Both the position numbers and the translations under genes were made by a program. Shown here piece after piece: positions 49,941-61,714 of a DNA stretch of 64,000 bases (position 1 is its first letter; each line of letters starts with the position of its first letter). This DNA is from Vitellaria paradoxa (taxonomy: Eukaryota; Streptophyta; Magnoliopsida; Ericales; Sapotaceae), in assembly GCA_019916065.1 (NCBI GenBank), contig CM034237.1, forward strand, positions 41,026,485 through 41,090,484, in the 5' to 3' direction. Below the pieces are notes generated by a model, which saw only the letters and a program-made list of their open reading frames with translations, was not told the origin of the DNA and made no database searches.

Positions 49941-50176
49941 GGCCTGTTTGGCATATACTAGTTCGTAGTAATTTTTAAGTTTTGTGAATTATTTTGCATT
50001 TTTTTTAAAATTTAACTTTTATTATTATTTTTTTAACTTGATGTGTTACTAAATATATAAAAAGTTTTCACACATACTTAAGTTATAAAAATTAAATTTT
50101 TTTCTAAATTTTGGTAAAAATCAACATATAACTTTAATGAAATAAAATTATCAAAAATTAATATGCCAAATCGCCC
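49941..50176. mobile_element. Short MITE candidate
   Basis: GGCCTGTTTGGCATAT at the left and the inverse, GGGCGATTTGGCATAT, at the right match at 13 of 16 positions and bound 236 bp of AT-rich, partly palindromic DNA. No clean target duplication is visible. Confidence 0.45.
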
Positions 50177-50307
50177 AATATATATTCATACTAATTCCAT
50201 CATACCTTGTATAGACATAGGGAGATAGAGATACAATGTGTGTTAATCTAAAACCAGTAGTTCCTCAAATGTGTCTTATGAGTTCTCAAAGAATAATAAT
50301 TGTGATT

Positions 50308-50890
50308 AGTGATTAAGGATGGGCATGGGGCGGGTAGGCACGTTTACCCTTGTACCCAATCCTCCAATTCAAATTAATCTCCATACCATACCTGATCCCT
50401 ATTTGGAATTTATTTTTAACCCTTATCTCTGCCCCAAGCGGGCAATTAGGATCCTGATGGAGAATTGGGTACCCCAAATGGAAAAAGATAAAACACAAAA
50501 TTTTAAATTCTATATTACAGATTCAAGTATTAAGTCTAAATTCTAAAAAATCCAAATTTTACAAACCTAATTATTTAAGTATCAAGTCAAAATTTTAGAT
50601 TCATGAATTATTGCATAAGTATCAATTCAAGTTCCAGTTTCCAGATTTAAGCCTGAGGCCATTAACATAAGTCAATTAGGGAATTTGGAATTTGGAGATT
50701 TTTTGGGGATTGGGTAGGGTATGGGTCGGGTACATATTTATATCCGTATCCTACTTGATTCTCGAGATATTTTAAAAAATGTCCCCTTGCCCTAACCGAT
50801 TCTCAAAAAAAAAATGAATTCCCTATATGTTTAGGGCAAGGATCGGGTAGTATACGAACGAGTCAGTCGAAGTGGCTATTCCTAATTGTT
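50308..50890. mobile_element. hAT-like MITE candidate
   Basis: It begins with AAGGATGGGCATGGGGCGGGTA and ends with GTGGCTATTCCTA, with repeated GGGTA and TACCC motifs facing each other inside. These resemble the ends of the element at 26242-26988. The flanks ATTGTGAT and ATTGTTAT differ by one base and are not cleanly adjacent, so the boundary is uncertain. Confidence 0.35.
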
Positions 50891-51533
50891 ATCTCATTCT
50901 ATTGTAGCTACTGTATAATAGGTTGTGTGTTAAAAAAATTATTTAAAAAATAGTAAATTATACTTATTTTTTCTTAATATTTAAATAATTATAATTACAC
51001 TTTTCAATATTTAAAAATTACACTTACCTCTTTTATTTTGAAATATTATTAATTTTGACTTTTTTTTATTAAATCAACCGCTAAAACTTAATAAAAATAT
51101 CAAAGTGATCAAAATGTTAAATATTTTTCTTATTCTATCACTCTTCTTTTCACAGCTTCTTTAGTTTTTTGTACCAACATCTTTATTGTTTTTTTTTAAC
51201 TTGTTTCTAAGGATTTATGTAAAGAAAACTAATGTGAGAAATGGAGGGATAAAATAGCAAATGCACTTAAAATTTTAGTTAATTTGACATTTTTTATTAA
51301 GTTTTAATTATTGATTTAATAGAAGGGGATCAATATTAATAATATTCAAAATAAATAAGGTAAGTATAATTTTTAAATGTTGACAAGTATAAGTGTAATT
51401 ATTTAATGTTAAGGGGATTTAGGAATAATTTAGCCTTTTAAAAATTACTTCTGTTAATTATGTTAGAAGTATTATGATTGTCATAGAAAATTTTAAACCA
51501 CATTGAATATTAATTAAAATTAATAATTTTAAT

Positions 51534-53700
51534 TTAAAATTTACACGGACCCCCTGAACATTAGGCCAATTACATGAACCTCCCTCAACCTTTAAACCTG
51601 ACCCTTACTACCCTTAAACCCTGATGTTTGTCACACTTAGCCCTAACCATTAGTTTTGTTTGTAACGGCATTATGGTACCATGGTAAAAAGATAGAAATA
51701 CCCTTATTAACGTCGGCTATTTCTACCCTACCTACCCCACCTTACTCAGCCTCCTCACTCTCACTCCCTTACTCTGAACGGTTGAATAAACCCTCCTCAT
51801 TCTCACTCCTTTCTCATTATGAATTGACAATTCTTTTCTCTCACTCTGAAATCTTTCGTTTCAACCTCAAACCCTCAAATTGTAGGTGTATTTCTTAGTC
51901 CCAGTGCATGAGGACGACGAGGGAACTAACAAGTCAATGGTCGAGAACTACGTCTTCATTGAAAAGAAATCGCCCAATGAAGGTTCTATTTTTGTAATTT
52001 TTTCGTCCATTTTTTGTGGTCACAGATAAGGTGTGGGAGGTACTTGTACAAAAATTTCAACAAAAGTCATCCAGGTATTTAGTATATTGATGTATTTCCA
52101 AAAGTACTAACCCTATGCAATTTTCAAAACTGTTAACCTTGTGTTGTTTATCTACTTAACGTTGTGAACACTAGGTCGCTCTAATGTTTTTAACATCATG
52201 TTGTTGTTAACACTATACTGGTACTGAGATTTAATTGCTGTTCCACTTAAGATTTCATCAATTATTTTGGGAAACTATTTCTAAAGGAAACCAAACTCGT
52301 GCCATTTCATGGTCTGTTTGGTATAACGAATTTGGATGCCTTCACCAGCTAGTTTTCCCACAACAATTGATGATTTCTTGCAGTTGATGATTTATTGTTG
52401 CCAACTCCAATGCATGTTTTATGTTGAGTTTGAACATTTTTGCTTAATTTGTGTAATAATTCTTATGGTTTCAAAGGCATACAGTTGAGGGCCTTGTTTT
52501 GGGCTGCTGCACGAGCATATAATTTTAGAGAGTTTAACAAAGTTATGGAGAGAATAAGAAATGTCTCCGCAGTTGTCCATCAATGGTACATGGATATTCC
52601 ATTGCACCTTTGGGCTTGGCACAGTTTTAGCCCTATAGCCAGGAGTGATCATGTCACGAATAAACTTACTAAATCCTTTAATCAGTAGATTGGTGAGCTA
52701 AGGTCTAAACCAGTACTCACACTAATTGATGGTTTGAGAAGCAAACTTATGGCCAGGATTCATATTAAGTTTCAGAAGGCTACTAGATGGAATGGGCCAC
52801 TGATGAAGAAAGCTAGAAAAAGATTAGATAAGATCATTCAGGGAACCAGGAAATGCTTAGTCTTGTATGCTGGTACTAATGAGTATGAGGTTACGAAGGG
52901 TCAAACTCGGCACGTCGTGTATTTTGCTAGGAAAACCTGCTCGTGTGGAGCGTAGGATATAAGTGGTTTGCCTTGTAGGCATGCGGTAGCATCTATATTG
53001 TACCGCAGGCTAGACTTGGAGGAATATTGTGACAAGGCATTCAGTAAGTAGGCTTACTTGGACTCCTACTCTGGTATTATCCATCCACTGTTGGATGAGT
53101 TAGTATGAACCGCTAAAGTGATAGAAGATCCAATCCAACCTCCTCAACTTAGAAGGCTAACTGGAAGACTGAAAAAAATAGGAGGAGGGAGGATAATGAA
53201 GCAAAGCATAGTACAAGTTCACAACAGAAATAGCACATTATAGCTTGTGAAATATGTGGCCGCCTTGGACACAATAAAAGAACTTGTCAAAGAGCGCCTG
53301 TTAGACTAAGTACATAACATAATTACATTCAAATATTACATAACACAATTTATCTTGGTCTTGCATTTAATGTGCATTTTTCCAATGTTTTTTATAGCAG
53401 AAGAAAATTGGAGGTCAAAGACCTACACCTGCTACTGCCATTGCTGAAGAGTTTGCTGTGGTTGGTGGCCGAGGTGGTTCTATTGCTAGTGATGGAGGTG
53501 CTAGAATTGTTGGAGAAACTGGAGCTGCTGTAAAAATTAGGAATTTTAGCCAAAGTGGGTTTGCTGCTGCTAGAAGAGGTGTTGAAGCTGCTGGAGAGGC
53601 TGGTGCTGCTACAAATGTTGGGAATTTTGCCACTGCTACATAGAAGCCTATTTGGAATTGTTTTGTTTTTTTTTTTTTTTTAACATTGTATGTAATTAAC
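51534..53700 (+). mobile_element. Mutator-like element (MULE), decayed, left end and body
   Basis: A left-end segment TTACACGGACCCCCTGAACA resembles the terminal repeat of the foldback element at 10367. After it come a CT-rich, promoter-like stretch (51710-51860) and remnants of a MuDR-like transposase (52440-53643). No right terminal repeat is visible before the next insertions at 53741 and 55158; it may lie beyond the window. The extent is therefore approximate. Confidence 0.6.
52440..53643 (+). pseudogene. MuDR/MULE transposase C-terminal half, broken
   Basis: Recognisable parts, in order: a segment with LRALFWAAARA and REFNKVMERI typical of MULE transposases; RARKRLDKII-like and YEVTKGQTRHVV segments; a SWIM zinc finger with CSCG and, downstream, GLPCRHAVAS; and a CCHC knuckle CEICGRLGHNKRTC at about 53244-53290. 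A likely intron (53309-53398) and a Gly/Ala-rich tail ending at TAG 53641-53643 follow. TAG stops interrupt it, including one at about 52953 inside the SWIM finger where tryptophan is usual. The N-terminal half with the DDE core is not recognisable. It would have been the DNA-cutting enzyme of the element. Confidence 0.75.
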
Positions 53701-53740
53701 TAATGAGGATATGAATTAAGATATAAGCTATATATATATA

Positions 53741-55055
53741 CTAGCAAATGCCCGTGCAAAGCACGAATCACCCATTCTCTGATTCGATTTTAAAATTTTT
53801 TTTTATCTTTTTTGTTTAATTTTTATTAAAATTTATTGTTTTCAAAAATTAAAAATTACCTGTACCTAAAGGCATAAAAATATAATTTGGTCTACAAATA
53901 GCTCAAATAGAAATTTGTAAAACAAACTATATGAAAAACTGTAAAAATAATTTATAAAAATAAAAAATCACTAATCAAAATAAGTTAAAGTATCTATACA
54001 GTTTTTAATAAATATGTAAAATTTTATTATTTATTACAAATAAATATTTTAAAAGAATATTTAACAAAATATGAGAAAAGTAAAAGATTGTGTTTCTATG
54101 TTAAGTGACCGAAAAGACAACAAAATTGTAAAGAAAAATAAAAATAATTTGGACCATTAAATAAATCAATAGTTAAAAATGTCTCAAATTTAAATTTTTT
54201 AACTTTTTTATTATATGAGTGACATAAAAGGTGTAAAAGTTTACTTATTTAAAATTTTAAGTTTTAAGTATGTTAAAATTAAAATTTTTCCATCAAAAAA
54301 ATTAAAATTTTAATTTAATGCTTAAAGAATATTATTTTTAATTTTTAATTTAGGTACATTAAAATTAAATTTTAAAAATTATTTTTCTTAAAACAAAATA
54401 ACTTAGATAACTTTGTCTAATATGCATTCATATTTTAAAAAAATATTTATAAAAAAATTCAATAAAATATGAAAAAATAAGAGAGTATATTTTTATGTAA
54501 AGTAACTGAAAAATAACCAAAGTGATGAAAAAAATAATCCTGACTATTAAATAAATCTAATTGTTAAAAATATACTAAATTCAAAATTTTTAATTCATTT
54601 ATTATATAAATGATACAAATAGTGTAAAAATATATGTATTTAAAATTAATTATTATATAATAAATTAATTATTCTAATTTTAAATAAAAAATTTAACTTG
54701 CTTTAAAAAAAAAAACTTTCGTGTAAAGTTGAAAACCCACCCCACCCCATTTTCTCTCTCTCCCCCCACCCCATCTCTTTCTCTCACGCCGCCCTTTTCT
54801 CTCTCTCTTGCAAACCCTTCTCACCCCTCCGTCCTCTCACCCCTGAATTCATCATTGCCTTGCCACGTATACAAAGTCACGTCGACTGTTATATGTAGAT
54901 ATGTGTATATTTGTGAAAAATGTGGGAGCTTATAGAGGAAGTTTTGTTAAGAAAAAATCTCAGCCATTCATTTGTCTGTAAAATTCAATCTTAACCGTTA
55001 ATTATAGTTTGTGAGAGGGATATTTTTGAAATAGGATGTATTTTATTATATAGAT
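53741..55055. mobile_element. AT-rich element bounded by TA repeats, hairpin at left end
   Basis: It starts right after a (TA)n tract with CTAGCAAATGCCCGTGC and a CGTGCAAAGCACG hairpin, a start I have seen as a common plant repeat next to TA microsatellites. It seems to end near TTTTATTATATAGATATAT. The interior is non-coding and AT-rich, with a C/T-rich block at 54735-54840. The class (micron-like MITE or other) is uncertain. Confidence 0.4.
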
Positions 55056-55157
55056 ATATTTTTTTTGTGGATTGGATGTGGGTATAGGTGGTACATTGAG
55101 CACAGTATGAGGGTTAACAGTGAAGGCAACTCAGGTTTTTGGTATGTTGGTTGTTGG

Positions 55158-55649
55158 TGTTAGTTTATAATTAAATTTACACGTAATAATTTAATTAAAT
55201 ATACAGGATCTTAATCTTTATAATATTCACATATTTTAATTTTAACTTACATAATACAATTAAGAATACATACCTTGAGCCATTGCTATAAAAATTTGAA
55301 TGCGGAATCTACCTCAAAATTATATTCTTAAATCTTCTCCTTTAACAAAATATAACTCTTTGGAAATTATGGTTTCTCCCTCTTGCCCTATAAACCCTAA
55401 TGTGTTGTAATTTAATGTGTATGAATTGATAGAATTCATTCACTATTTATATGAAGAGAGAGGACCCAATTTCCCTATTAATCATTTAATCTCTACCGTC
55501 CATCAAAGTAGGATGTGGTTAGGAAATTAGCTCGCAATCTTCTGCTAATAATAACTTTCTAAATAATTTCTTATCAAATTTGGATTCGAATATGGACCAC
55601 TTTAATTGGGATACTAATTATGGGAATTAAATATTAATTAATTTCAACA
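55158..55649 (-). repeat. 3' LTR of the outer copia element
   Basis: On the plus strand it runs from TGTTAGTTTATAATT to AATTTCAACA (TG...CA). It is followed directly by GTCTCCCACTT, which on the element strand is the polypurine tract AAGTGGGAGAC. It is colinear with the sequence from 63768 on. Confidence 0.92.
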
Positions 55650-56310
55650 GTCTCCCACTTGGTCCATATAATAATCTTACAGTCATAATTTGATACAGGA
55701 AACATAAAGCGCGTAATAACATTGGAAAAAGTCAACTTAATGGCTTACCTTAATTAAATAAAACATTAATGAGAGTTATGGCAGTTCCATACTAATTCAA
55801 GAGCATGGTTCATTCTATGTACTACGTCATCAACAATTTATTTAACAAGATTTATAAGGTGGGCTATCGTTAATGGTCCCATAATGTCTTTATAAAAGAC
55901 TATTTCTGTCACATTAAACAAATCACATGCATGTAAACAAATATTGTAAGACAGAAATTTATAAATTTAGAAAATCTTTAATAGATATCAAAATCATAAT
56001 GTCAAATAAACAAGCACTAAGCAATCTACAAATTAATTAATTTATTTGCTATTATCAAGACCCATCTTTTTAGCATGCTGCATAAATGTCTTTGGAGACA
56101 GCCCTTTCGTAAGTGGATTTGCTATATTAACACTCGTACTAATGTGTTCAATTGACACTCATTGTTTCTGAACTTTTTCTTTAACAGATAAGTATTTTAA
56201 CTCAATATGCTTGGCTGCCTTAGTATACCTATCATTTTTTGAAAAAAAAAAAACTGCTGCAATATTATCATAGTAAATTTTCAAGGGCTTAGAAATAGAA
56301 TCCATAATTC

Positions 56311-57789
56311 CTAACCTTGAAATAAAATTTCGCAGCCATAATCCATGATTTGTAGCCTCAAAGCAGGTAACTCATCTTTCCTAGTGGATGATGCAATAAT
56401 ACTCTGCTTAGCACTTTTCCATGAAACAGCCCCTCTTGCAAAGAGAAAAACATAACCAAAAGTGTTCTTTCTGCTATCAACACATCCTCCAAAGTCTGAG
56501 TATAAATAACTAATCACCTCAAGGTGATCAGACCTTCTAAATGTGAGCATGTAATCATTTGTCCTTTGCAAGTATCTTAAAACTTTTTTTGCAACTTTCT
56601 AATGATCAAGTCCTGGGTTACTTTGGCATCTGTCTAACATCCCAACAACAAAACTAATATTCAGCCTGGTGCAAACCTGTGCATACATCAAACTCCCAAC
56701 AATAGAAGTGTAAGGAATATCTTTCATACTTTTACGTTCCAATTCATTTTGAGGGCATTGACTTAAGCTAAACTTATCCCCTTTTTGAATTGGAACAATG
56801 GTGGAACCACAAGTATTCATATTAAATCTTTCAAAAACTTTTTTAATGTAGGCTTTCTAAGATAATCCTAACAATCCACGTGATCTATCTCAGAATATTT
56901 CTATTCCTATCACAAAAGATGCCTCTCCCATATCCTTCATTTCAAAGTTTTTTCAAAGAAAAGCTTTAGTTTCCTATAGTAAACCAAGGTCACTACTGCT
57001 AGCTATAAGTAAGTCATCAACATATAGTACTAAAAACAAAAATTTGCTCTCACTAGTCTTCAGGTATATACACCAATCAACAGTGTCTTCCTTAAATCTA
57101 AATAAAGTAATAGTATCACGAAACATAAGATATCATTGTCTGGAAGCTTATTTAAGTCCATATATTGACTTCTTTAACAAATAGACCATGTTTTCCTTTC
57201 CTTCTTTTATGAAGCCTTTTGGTTGTGTCATATAGACTTCTTCTTCTAAACTCCCATTTAAGAAAGTCATCCTTACATCCATCTGGTGCAGCTCTAGATC
57301 AAAATGAGCTACTAGTGCTAAAATGATTCTCAAAGAGTCCTTCTTTGATACAGGAGAAAATGTCTCATTATAATCAATGCCTTCACGTTGATTAAAACCT
57401 TTGGCTACAAGTCTAGCTTTATGTCATTCGATATTGCCCTTAGAATTGCGTTTGGTTTTAAAAACCCATTTACGCCTGACCTTTTTATGTCCTTCAGGCA
57501 ATTCGACTAACTCCCAGACCTTATTAGAGTCCATAGATTTTATTTCATCATTCATGGCATCAATCCATTTAGTAGAATCATTACCATTAATGGCTTCCGA
57601 ATATGTAACTGGATCATCAGTATCCCCAACATTATACTCAGATTCTTGTAAATACACCACATAGTCATCCGAAATAGCAGGTCTCCTATTTCTAAGAGAT
57701 CTTCTTAATGCTACTTCTTGTGGCACATTTATAATAGGGTTAGTGGTAACAGTCTTATTATGGGAATCATAAGATTGTTGAACATTCAT
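56311..57789 (-). pseudogene. Outer copia reverse transcriptase and RNase H, broken
   Basis: The RT starts after RRSLRNRRPA with WKWIDAMNDE- and RRKWVFKTK-type motifs, then LHQMDVRMTFLNGSLEEEVYM, an intact YVDD box at about 57009-57020 and, further on, SIVGSLMYAQVCTRLNI. RNase H includes SYLYSDFGGCVDS and AVSWKSAKQ. Stops and frame changes separate the segments at 57420, 57145, 56820 and 56590. Confidence 0.85.
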
Positions 57790-57923
57790 TTGTTGTTCAT
57801 TATTGTTGATTATATCAACATCATTAGGAACAACGAACTATTATGAATCAGAGGCAAGGGAAATTGTACCCTGATTTCTTGAATGATTGCATCCCTAACT
57901 TTACTACTTCCAGTAATTTCACC

Positions 57924-58143
57924 AGTTGAGAAAGTTGAGAAAAATGGAGAGATTGAAATTAAAAATTCTCTCGTCTCCCTTGAATATTATTTATAATGAA
58001 GGTTTACATCAAATTAGGAAATAGGAAACTAGGAAATTAGGAAACCAAATCAATCACTCCTATATGCTAAACAATCATATCTATAGTCTAAGAAAATTAA
58101 GCATATATTCTATATTCTAATATATATATTCTATATTCTAACA
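57924..58143 (-). repeat. 3' LTR of the nested copia element
   Basis: On the plus strand it runs from AGTTGAGAAAGTTGAG to ATATTCTAACA. The bases CGCCCCCTCAAG follow, which on the element strand read as the polypurine tract CTTGAGGGGGCG. Confidence 0.92.
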
Positions 58144-58150
58144 CGCCCCC

Positions 58151-59907
58151 TCAAGCTGGAGCATATAAGTAAAAAATGCCCAGCTTAGATGTGAAACTCT
58201 GAAATGCAGAACGAGATAATGGCTTGGTGAGAAGATCGGCCAGCTGAGAAGAGGAGCAAACAAATGGAGTACTCAACTCTTTGCGGAGCAGCAAATCACA
58301 TATAAAATGACAATCAACCTCAATATATTTTGTACGCTCGTGAAACACAAGATTATTGGTAATAAAGATAGCAGCTTAATTGTCACAATACATTTCCCTA
58401 TGAGCAGGAACTTCAATACCAAAATCTCGAAGAAGTGACTGAACCCAGAGCATTTCAAAAGTAGTGTGAGCCATAGCATGATACTCAGCTTCGGCACTAG
58501 AATGAGCCACAACTTGTTGTTTCTTACTACGCCATGTAACCAAATTACCACATACAAAGGTACAATAACCCGAGGTGGAATGCCGATCATTCCAATTACC
58601 AGCCTAATCAGCATCACTATAACCAGTAACACATAAGGAGGAAGAGGAACGATACAAAAGTCCACGTGGAGGAGAATGCTTCAAATACCGTAGAATTCGA
58701 CACACAGCCTCAAAATGCGGAAGACGAGAACTATGCATAAATTGGCTGACTACCCCCACAGCATAGGTGATATCATGACGAGTAATAGTGAGATAAATAA
58801 GCTTGCCCACAAGTTGATAGTAATGACCCGCATTAGAAAATGGCTCGCCCGAAGTAGCATCTAACTTAGTAGATGGGTCCATAGGAGTATCAGCAGGACG
58901 GGCACCGAGAAGACCAGTTTCAGAGAGTAAATCCAACACATACTTGCGTTGACAGAGGGAGATGCCTTATGAAGAGTGGGCAATATCAATTCCAAGAAAG
59001 TAATGAAGTCGACCCAGATCCTTAGTATGAAATTGAGTAGCAAGATACTGTTTCAAATCCACAATACCCGTGATATCATCACCAGAAATAATGTCATAAA
59101 CATAGACAATCAATATAATAGTGCCAGAAGATTGTCGTCGTACAAAGACTAAATGATCGGCAGTAAAACGAGTATACCCAATATTAAGGAGAACAGAGCT
59201 GAAACGATCAAACTAAGTCCTAGGAGATTGTTTTAGACCATATAAAGCACGCCGTAAATGACACACAAGATGCTCACTACTAGGGATACTATAACCAGGA
59301 GGTTGATCTATATAGACTTCTTCCTGTAGTTCTCTACGGAGGAATGCATTCTTAATATCAAGCTGATGTAGAGGCCAAGAATGACTTACAGCAACAGTAA
59401 GAAGAATCTGAACTGAGTTCAGACGAGCATCAGGAGGAAAAGTCTCAAAATAGTCAACACCATATGTCTGAGTGTAACCTTTGGCAACCAACCGAGCTTT
59501 AAGGCACTCAACTGAACCATCTGGAAAATACTTAACAGTATAAACCCAACGACAACCAACAGTTCGTTTGCCAATAGGTAGAGAGATGAGTTTCCATGTC
59601 TGATTTTGATGAAGAGCATGCATTTCTTCATCCATTGCATATTTCCATCCCGGAATAAACAAAGCCTATTGATAAGTAGAAGGAACAAAAACAGAAGACA
59701 AGGCACAAATAAAAGAAGACAAGGAAGAGGAAAGCCGATGGTAAGAGATAAAATTAGCAATAGGATGTTGAGTGCAAGTACGCTTACCTTTTCGTAAGGC
59801 AATGGGCAAGTCAGGAGAAGGAGAATGATCTTCATTAGAATCAGGTACGTCCGACAAAGGAGTGTGATCTGGCGGTAAGAGAAGAATGACCTTTCTATCA
59901 GGATCAC
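58151..59907 (-). pseudogene. Nested copia reverse transcriptase and RNase H, broken
   Basis: Read on the minus strand: a linker with a proline-rich repeat, then WKYAMDEEMHALHQNQTW, GCRWVYTVKY, LHQLDIKNAFLRRELQEEVYIDQPPGY and LYGLKQSP. The catalytic box reads YVYD instead of YVDD (about 59091-59102). Next come DTPMDPSTKLD, the RNase H GYSDAD and SSAEAEYHAMA segments, and a KYIEVDCHFI tail. Several single-base stops (near 59213, 58965, 58603 and 58377) break the frame. The mutated YVDD aspartate alone should abolish polymerase activity. Confidence 0.9.
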
Positions 59908-60005
59908 ATCGATAAACCTGTTGCAGAGGAGCAGGAGCAGGAGCAGGAGCAGAAGGTTCAGACTGAACTAATGGTTCTGAAACTGTGGAGGGATCAGTGT
60001 CTAGT

Positions 60006-60113
60006 CTTGAATGTGAGGCTTGTCAACTTGGCAAGCATTATCGTAGTTTTTTTCCTAGCCGTAGTATTAGTCGTGAGTCTGAACCTTTTGATATTGTTCA
60101 TATAGATGTTTGG
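60006..60113 (+). pseudogene. Inverted pre-integrase/integrase fragment inside the nested element
   Basis: Unlike the rest of the element, this piece codes on the plus strand. It reads LECEACQLGKHYRSFF and then EPFDIVHIDVW, the copia zinc-binding CxxC and the first acidic region of integrase. It runs straight into the primer-binding site, so the order is LTR, primer site, inverted fragment, then RT on the other strand. Confidence 0.8.
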
Positions 60114-60122
60114 TTGATACCA
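60112..60122 (-). promoter_or_regulatory. Primer-binding site of the nested element
   Basis: The minus strand reads TGGTATCAACC directly at the edge of the 5' LTR. It matches the tRNA-Met primer only over TGGTATCA, after which the inverted fragment begins. Confidence 0.65.
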
Positions 60123-60341
60123 AGTTGAGAAAGTTGAGAAAAATGGAGAGATTGAATTAAAAATTCTCTCGTCTCCCTTGAATATTATTTATAATGAAGG
60201 TTTACATCAAATTAGGAAATATGAAACTAGGAAATTATGAAACCAAATCAATCACTCCTATATGCTAAACAATCATATCTATAGTCTAAGGAAATTAAGC
60301 ATATATTCTATATTCTAATATATATATTCTATATTCTAACA
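60123..60341 (-). repeat. 5' LTR of the nested copia element
   Basis: A colinear copy of 57924-58143, followed by the TCACC duplication at 60342-60346. Confidence 0.92.
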
Positions 60342-61660
60342 TCACCATTCTCAATGAATCTGGCATTTCCAATTTCAACAATTCTTGTGCTATGGTTAGG
60401 ACAATAAAATATATATCCTTTTGATTTTTCTGGATACCCAATAAGAAACAAGTAATTGTTCTTAGATCCAGTTTCTTTTCATGTGGATTATAAATTCTTA
60501 CCTCTGCTAGGCAACCCCAAACACGCAAATGCCTTAAACTAGGTTTCCATCATATCCACAGTTCAAAAGGGGTCTTTAAAATTGCCTTACTAGGGAACCT
60601 ATTTAAGACATACACAGTAGTTTTAAGAGCATGCATCCACAGGATATAGGTAATCTTGTATTACTCATCATACTCCTAACCATATTCATATGGGTACGAT
60701 TGCGTCTTTCAACTACACCATTCTGCCAAGGTTCACCTGGCATTGTGTATTGTGCGCAAATACCTAAATGTCCAAGGAGTTTAGTAAAAGGTACAGGGCG
60801 CTGCCCCGTTTCATCATACCTACCATAAAATTCACCACCACGATCATATCTAATGATTTTTACCTTTTTACCTAATTGTCTTTCAACCTCAGTTATGTAG
60901 ATTTCAATGACATTAATAGACTGAGATTTATCATGCAACAAATATAGGTAGCAGTAACGTGAAAAATTATCAATAAAGGTAATAAAGTATTTTTTTCCAC
61001 CAAAAGATGGAACATCAAAAGGTCTACATGTCTGTATGTATTATTTCTAGAAGTTGGGTACTTCTTGTGGCTCATTTCTTTGTATGTTTGGTTTGTTTAC
61101 CTTTAATACAATCTACAAACACATCAAAATCAGCCCAATCCAGATTTGAGAGAATTCCCTCCTTTATTAATCGCTCCATTTTTTTTTCTGGATATGTGCC
61201 CTAATCTTTTATGCCATGAGTAAGATGAGTGCTCATCAGATGAGCCACATTTGGTTCTAACATTATGATGCAGAGTGAGGAGAGATTCAGAGAAAGAGGG
61301 TTCAAGATTAATTTGATATAAACCATTCACCAAAATTCCAGAACCAACAAGAAAAGAATTCTTAAACAAACTGAAAGTGTTATTATTGAATTCAAATGAA
61401 AAACCACTAGTAGCAAGTTTTGACAACGAAATCAAGTTCCAAGAAATAGAAGGGACATAAAGTGTATCAGCTAAATCTAAGCAAAATCCAGAATCCAAAA
61501 GTAAGCGAAAGGTTCCAGTGGCTTCAACTGGGGCTCTTACTCGGTTTCCTATGAAAGGAAAAGCTTCATTTGGTTTTGTGGTTCAGGTTGTAAGGTATTC
61601 CTGCATCGAGTTTGAAACATGAGTACTTGAACCAGAATCAATCCACCAAGTATTAGAAGG
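60295..61660 (-). pseudogene. Outer copia protease and integrase, broken
   Basis: The protease motif WWIDSGSS lies at about 61635-61660. The pre-integrase region follows with WHKRLGHIS, and the integrase core with RYDRGGEFYGR and PGEPWQNGVVERRNRTH. A C-terminal piece with LRVWGCLAEVRIYNPHEKKL lies at about 60295-60528, overlapping the nested element's LTR at its end. Stops and frame changes lie near 61130, 60945 and 60600. Confidence 0.85.
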
Positions 61661-61714
61661 AACATCAATTAGGTTTGATTCGAAACATACTAAAGCCATA
61701 AGCTTACCTTTCTT

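Larger units (their letters stand above)
47643..51533. other. Intergenic DNA upstream of the glycosylase gene
   Basis: No recognised gene. It contains microsatellites (47731-47749 AAT; 48705-48732 AAT; 49743-49760 TA), runs of AGTTAACTTTTT-type inverted motifs near 47840-47960, and the two MITE candidates listed separately. The stretch 50930-51520 is AT-rich with no visible feature. Confidence 0.5.
57924..60341 (-). mobile_element. Nested internally deleted copia element with short LTRs
   Basis: Two LTRs of about 220 bp (57924-58143 and 60123-60341) differ by three substitutions and one indel. TCACC lies directly outside both (57919-57923 and 60342-60346). It inserted between the integrase and RT regions of the outer element, in the same orientation. 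The interior of about 2 kb keeps only RT and RNase H plus a short inverted pre-integrase fragment next to the primer-binding site. It lacks gag, protease and most of integrase, so it must have relied on proteins in trans. Confidence 0.92.

Noticed and set aside
53458..53643. A Gly/Ala-rich small secreted protein gene
   Set aside because: It is in line with, and spliced onto, the MULE transposase remnant, whose family often ends in such a tail.
59606..59797. A plus-strand basic protein inside the nested element
   Set aside because: Antisense shadow of the copia RT linker region on the minus strand.
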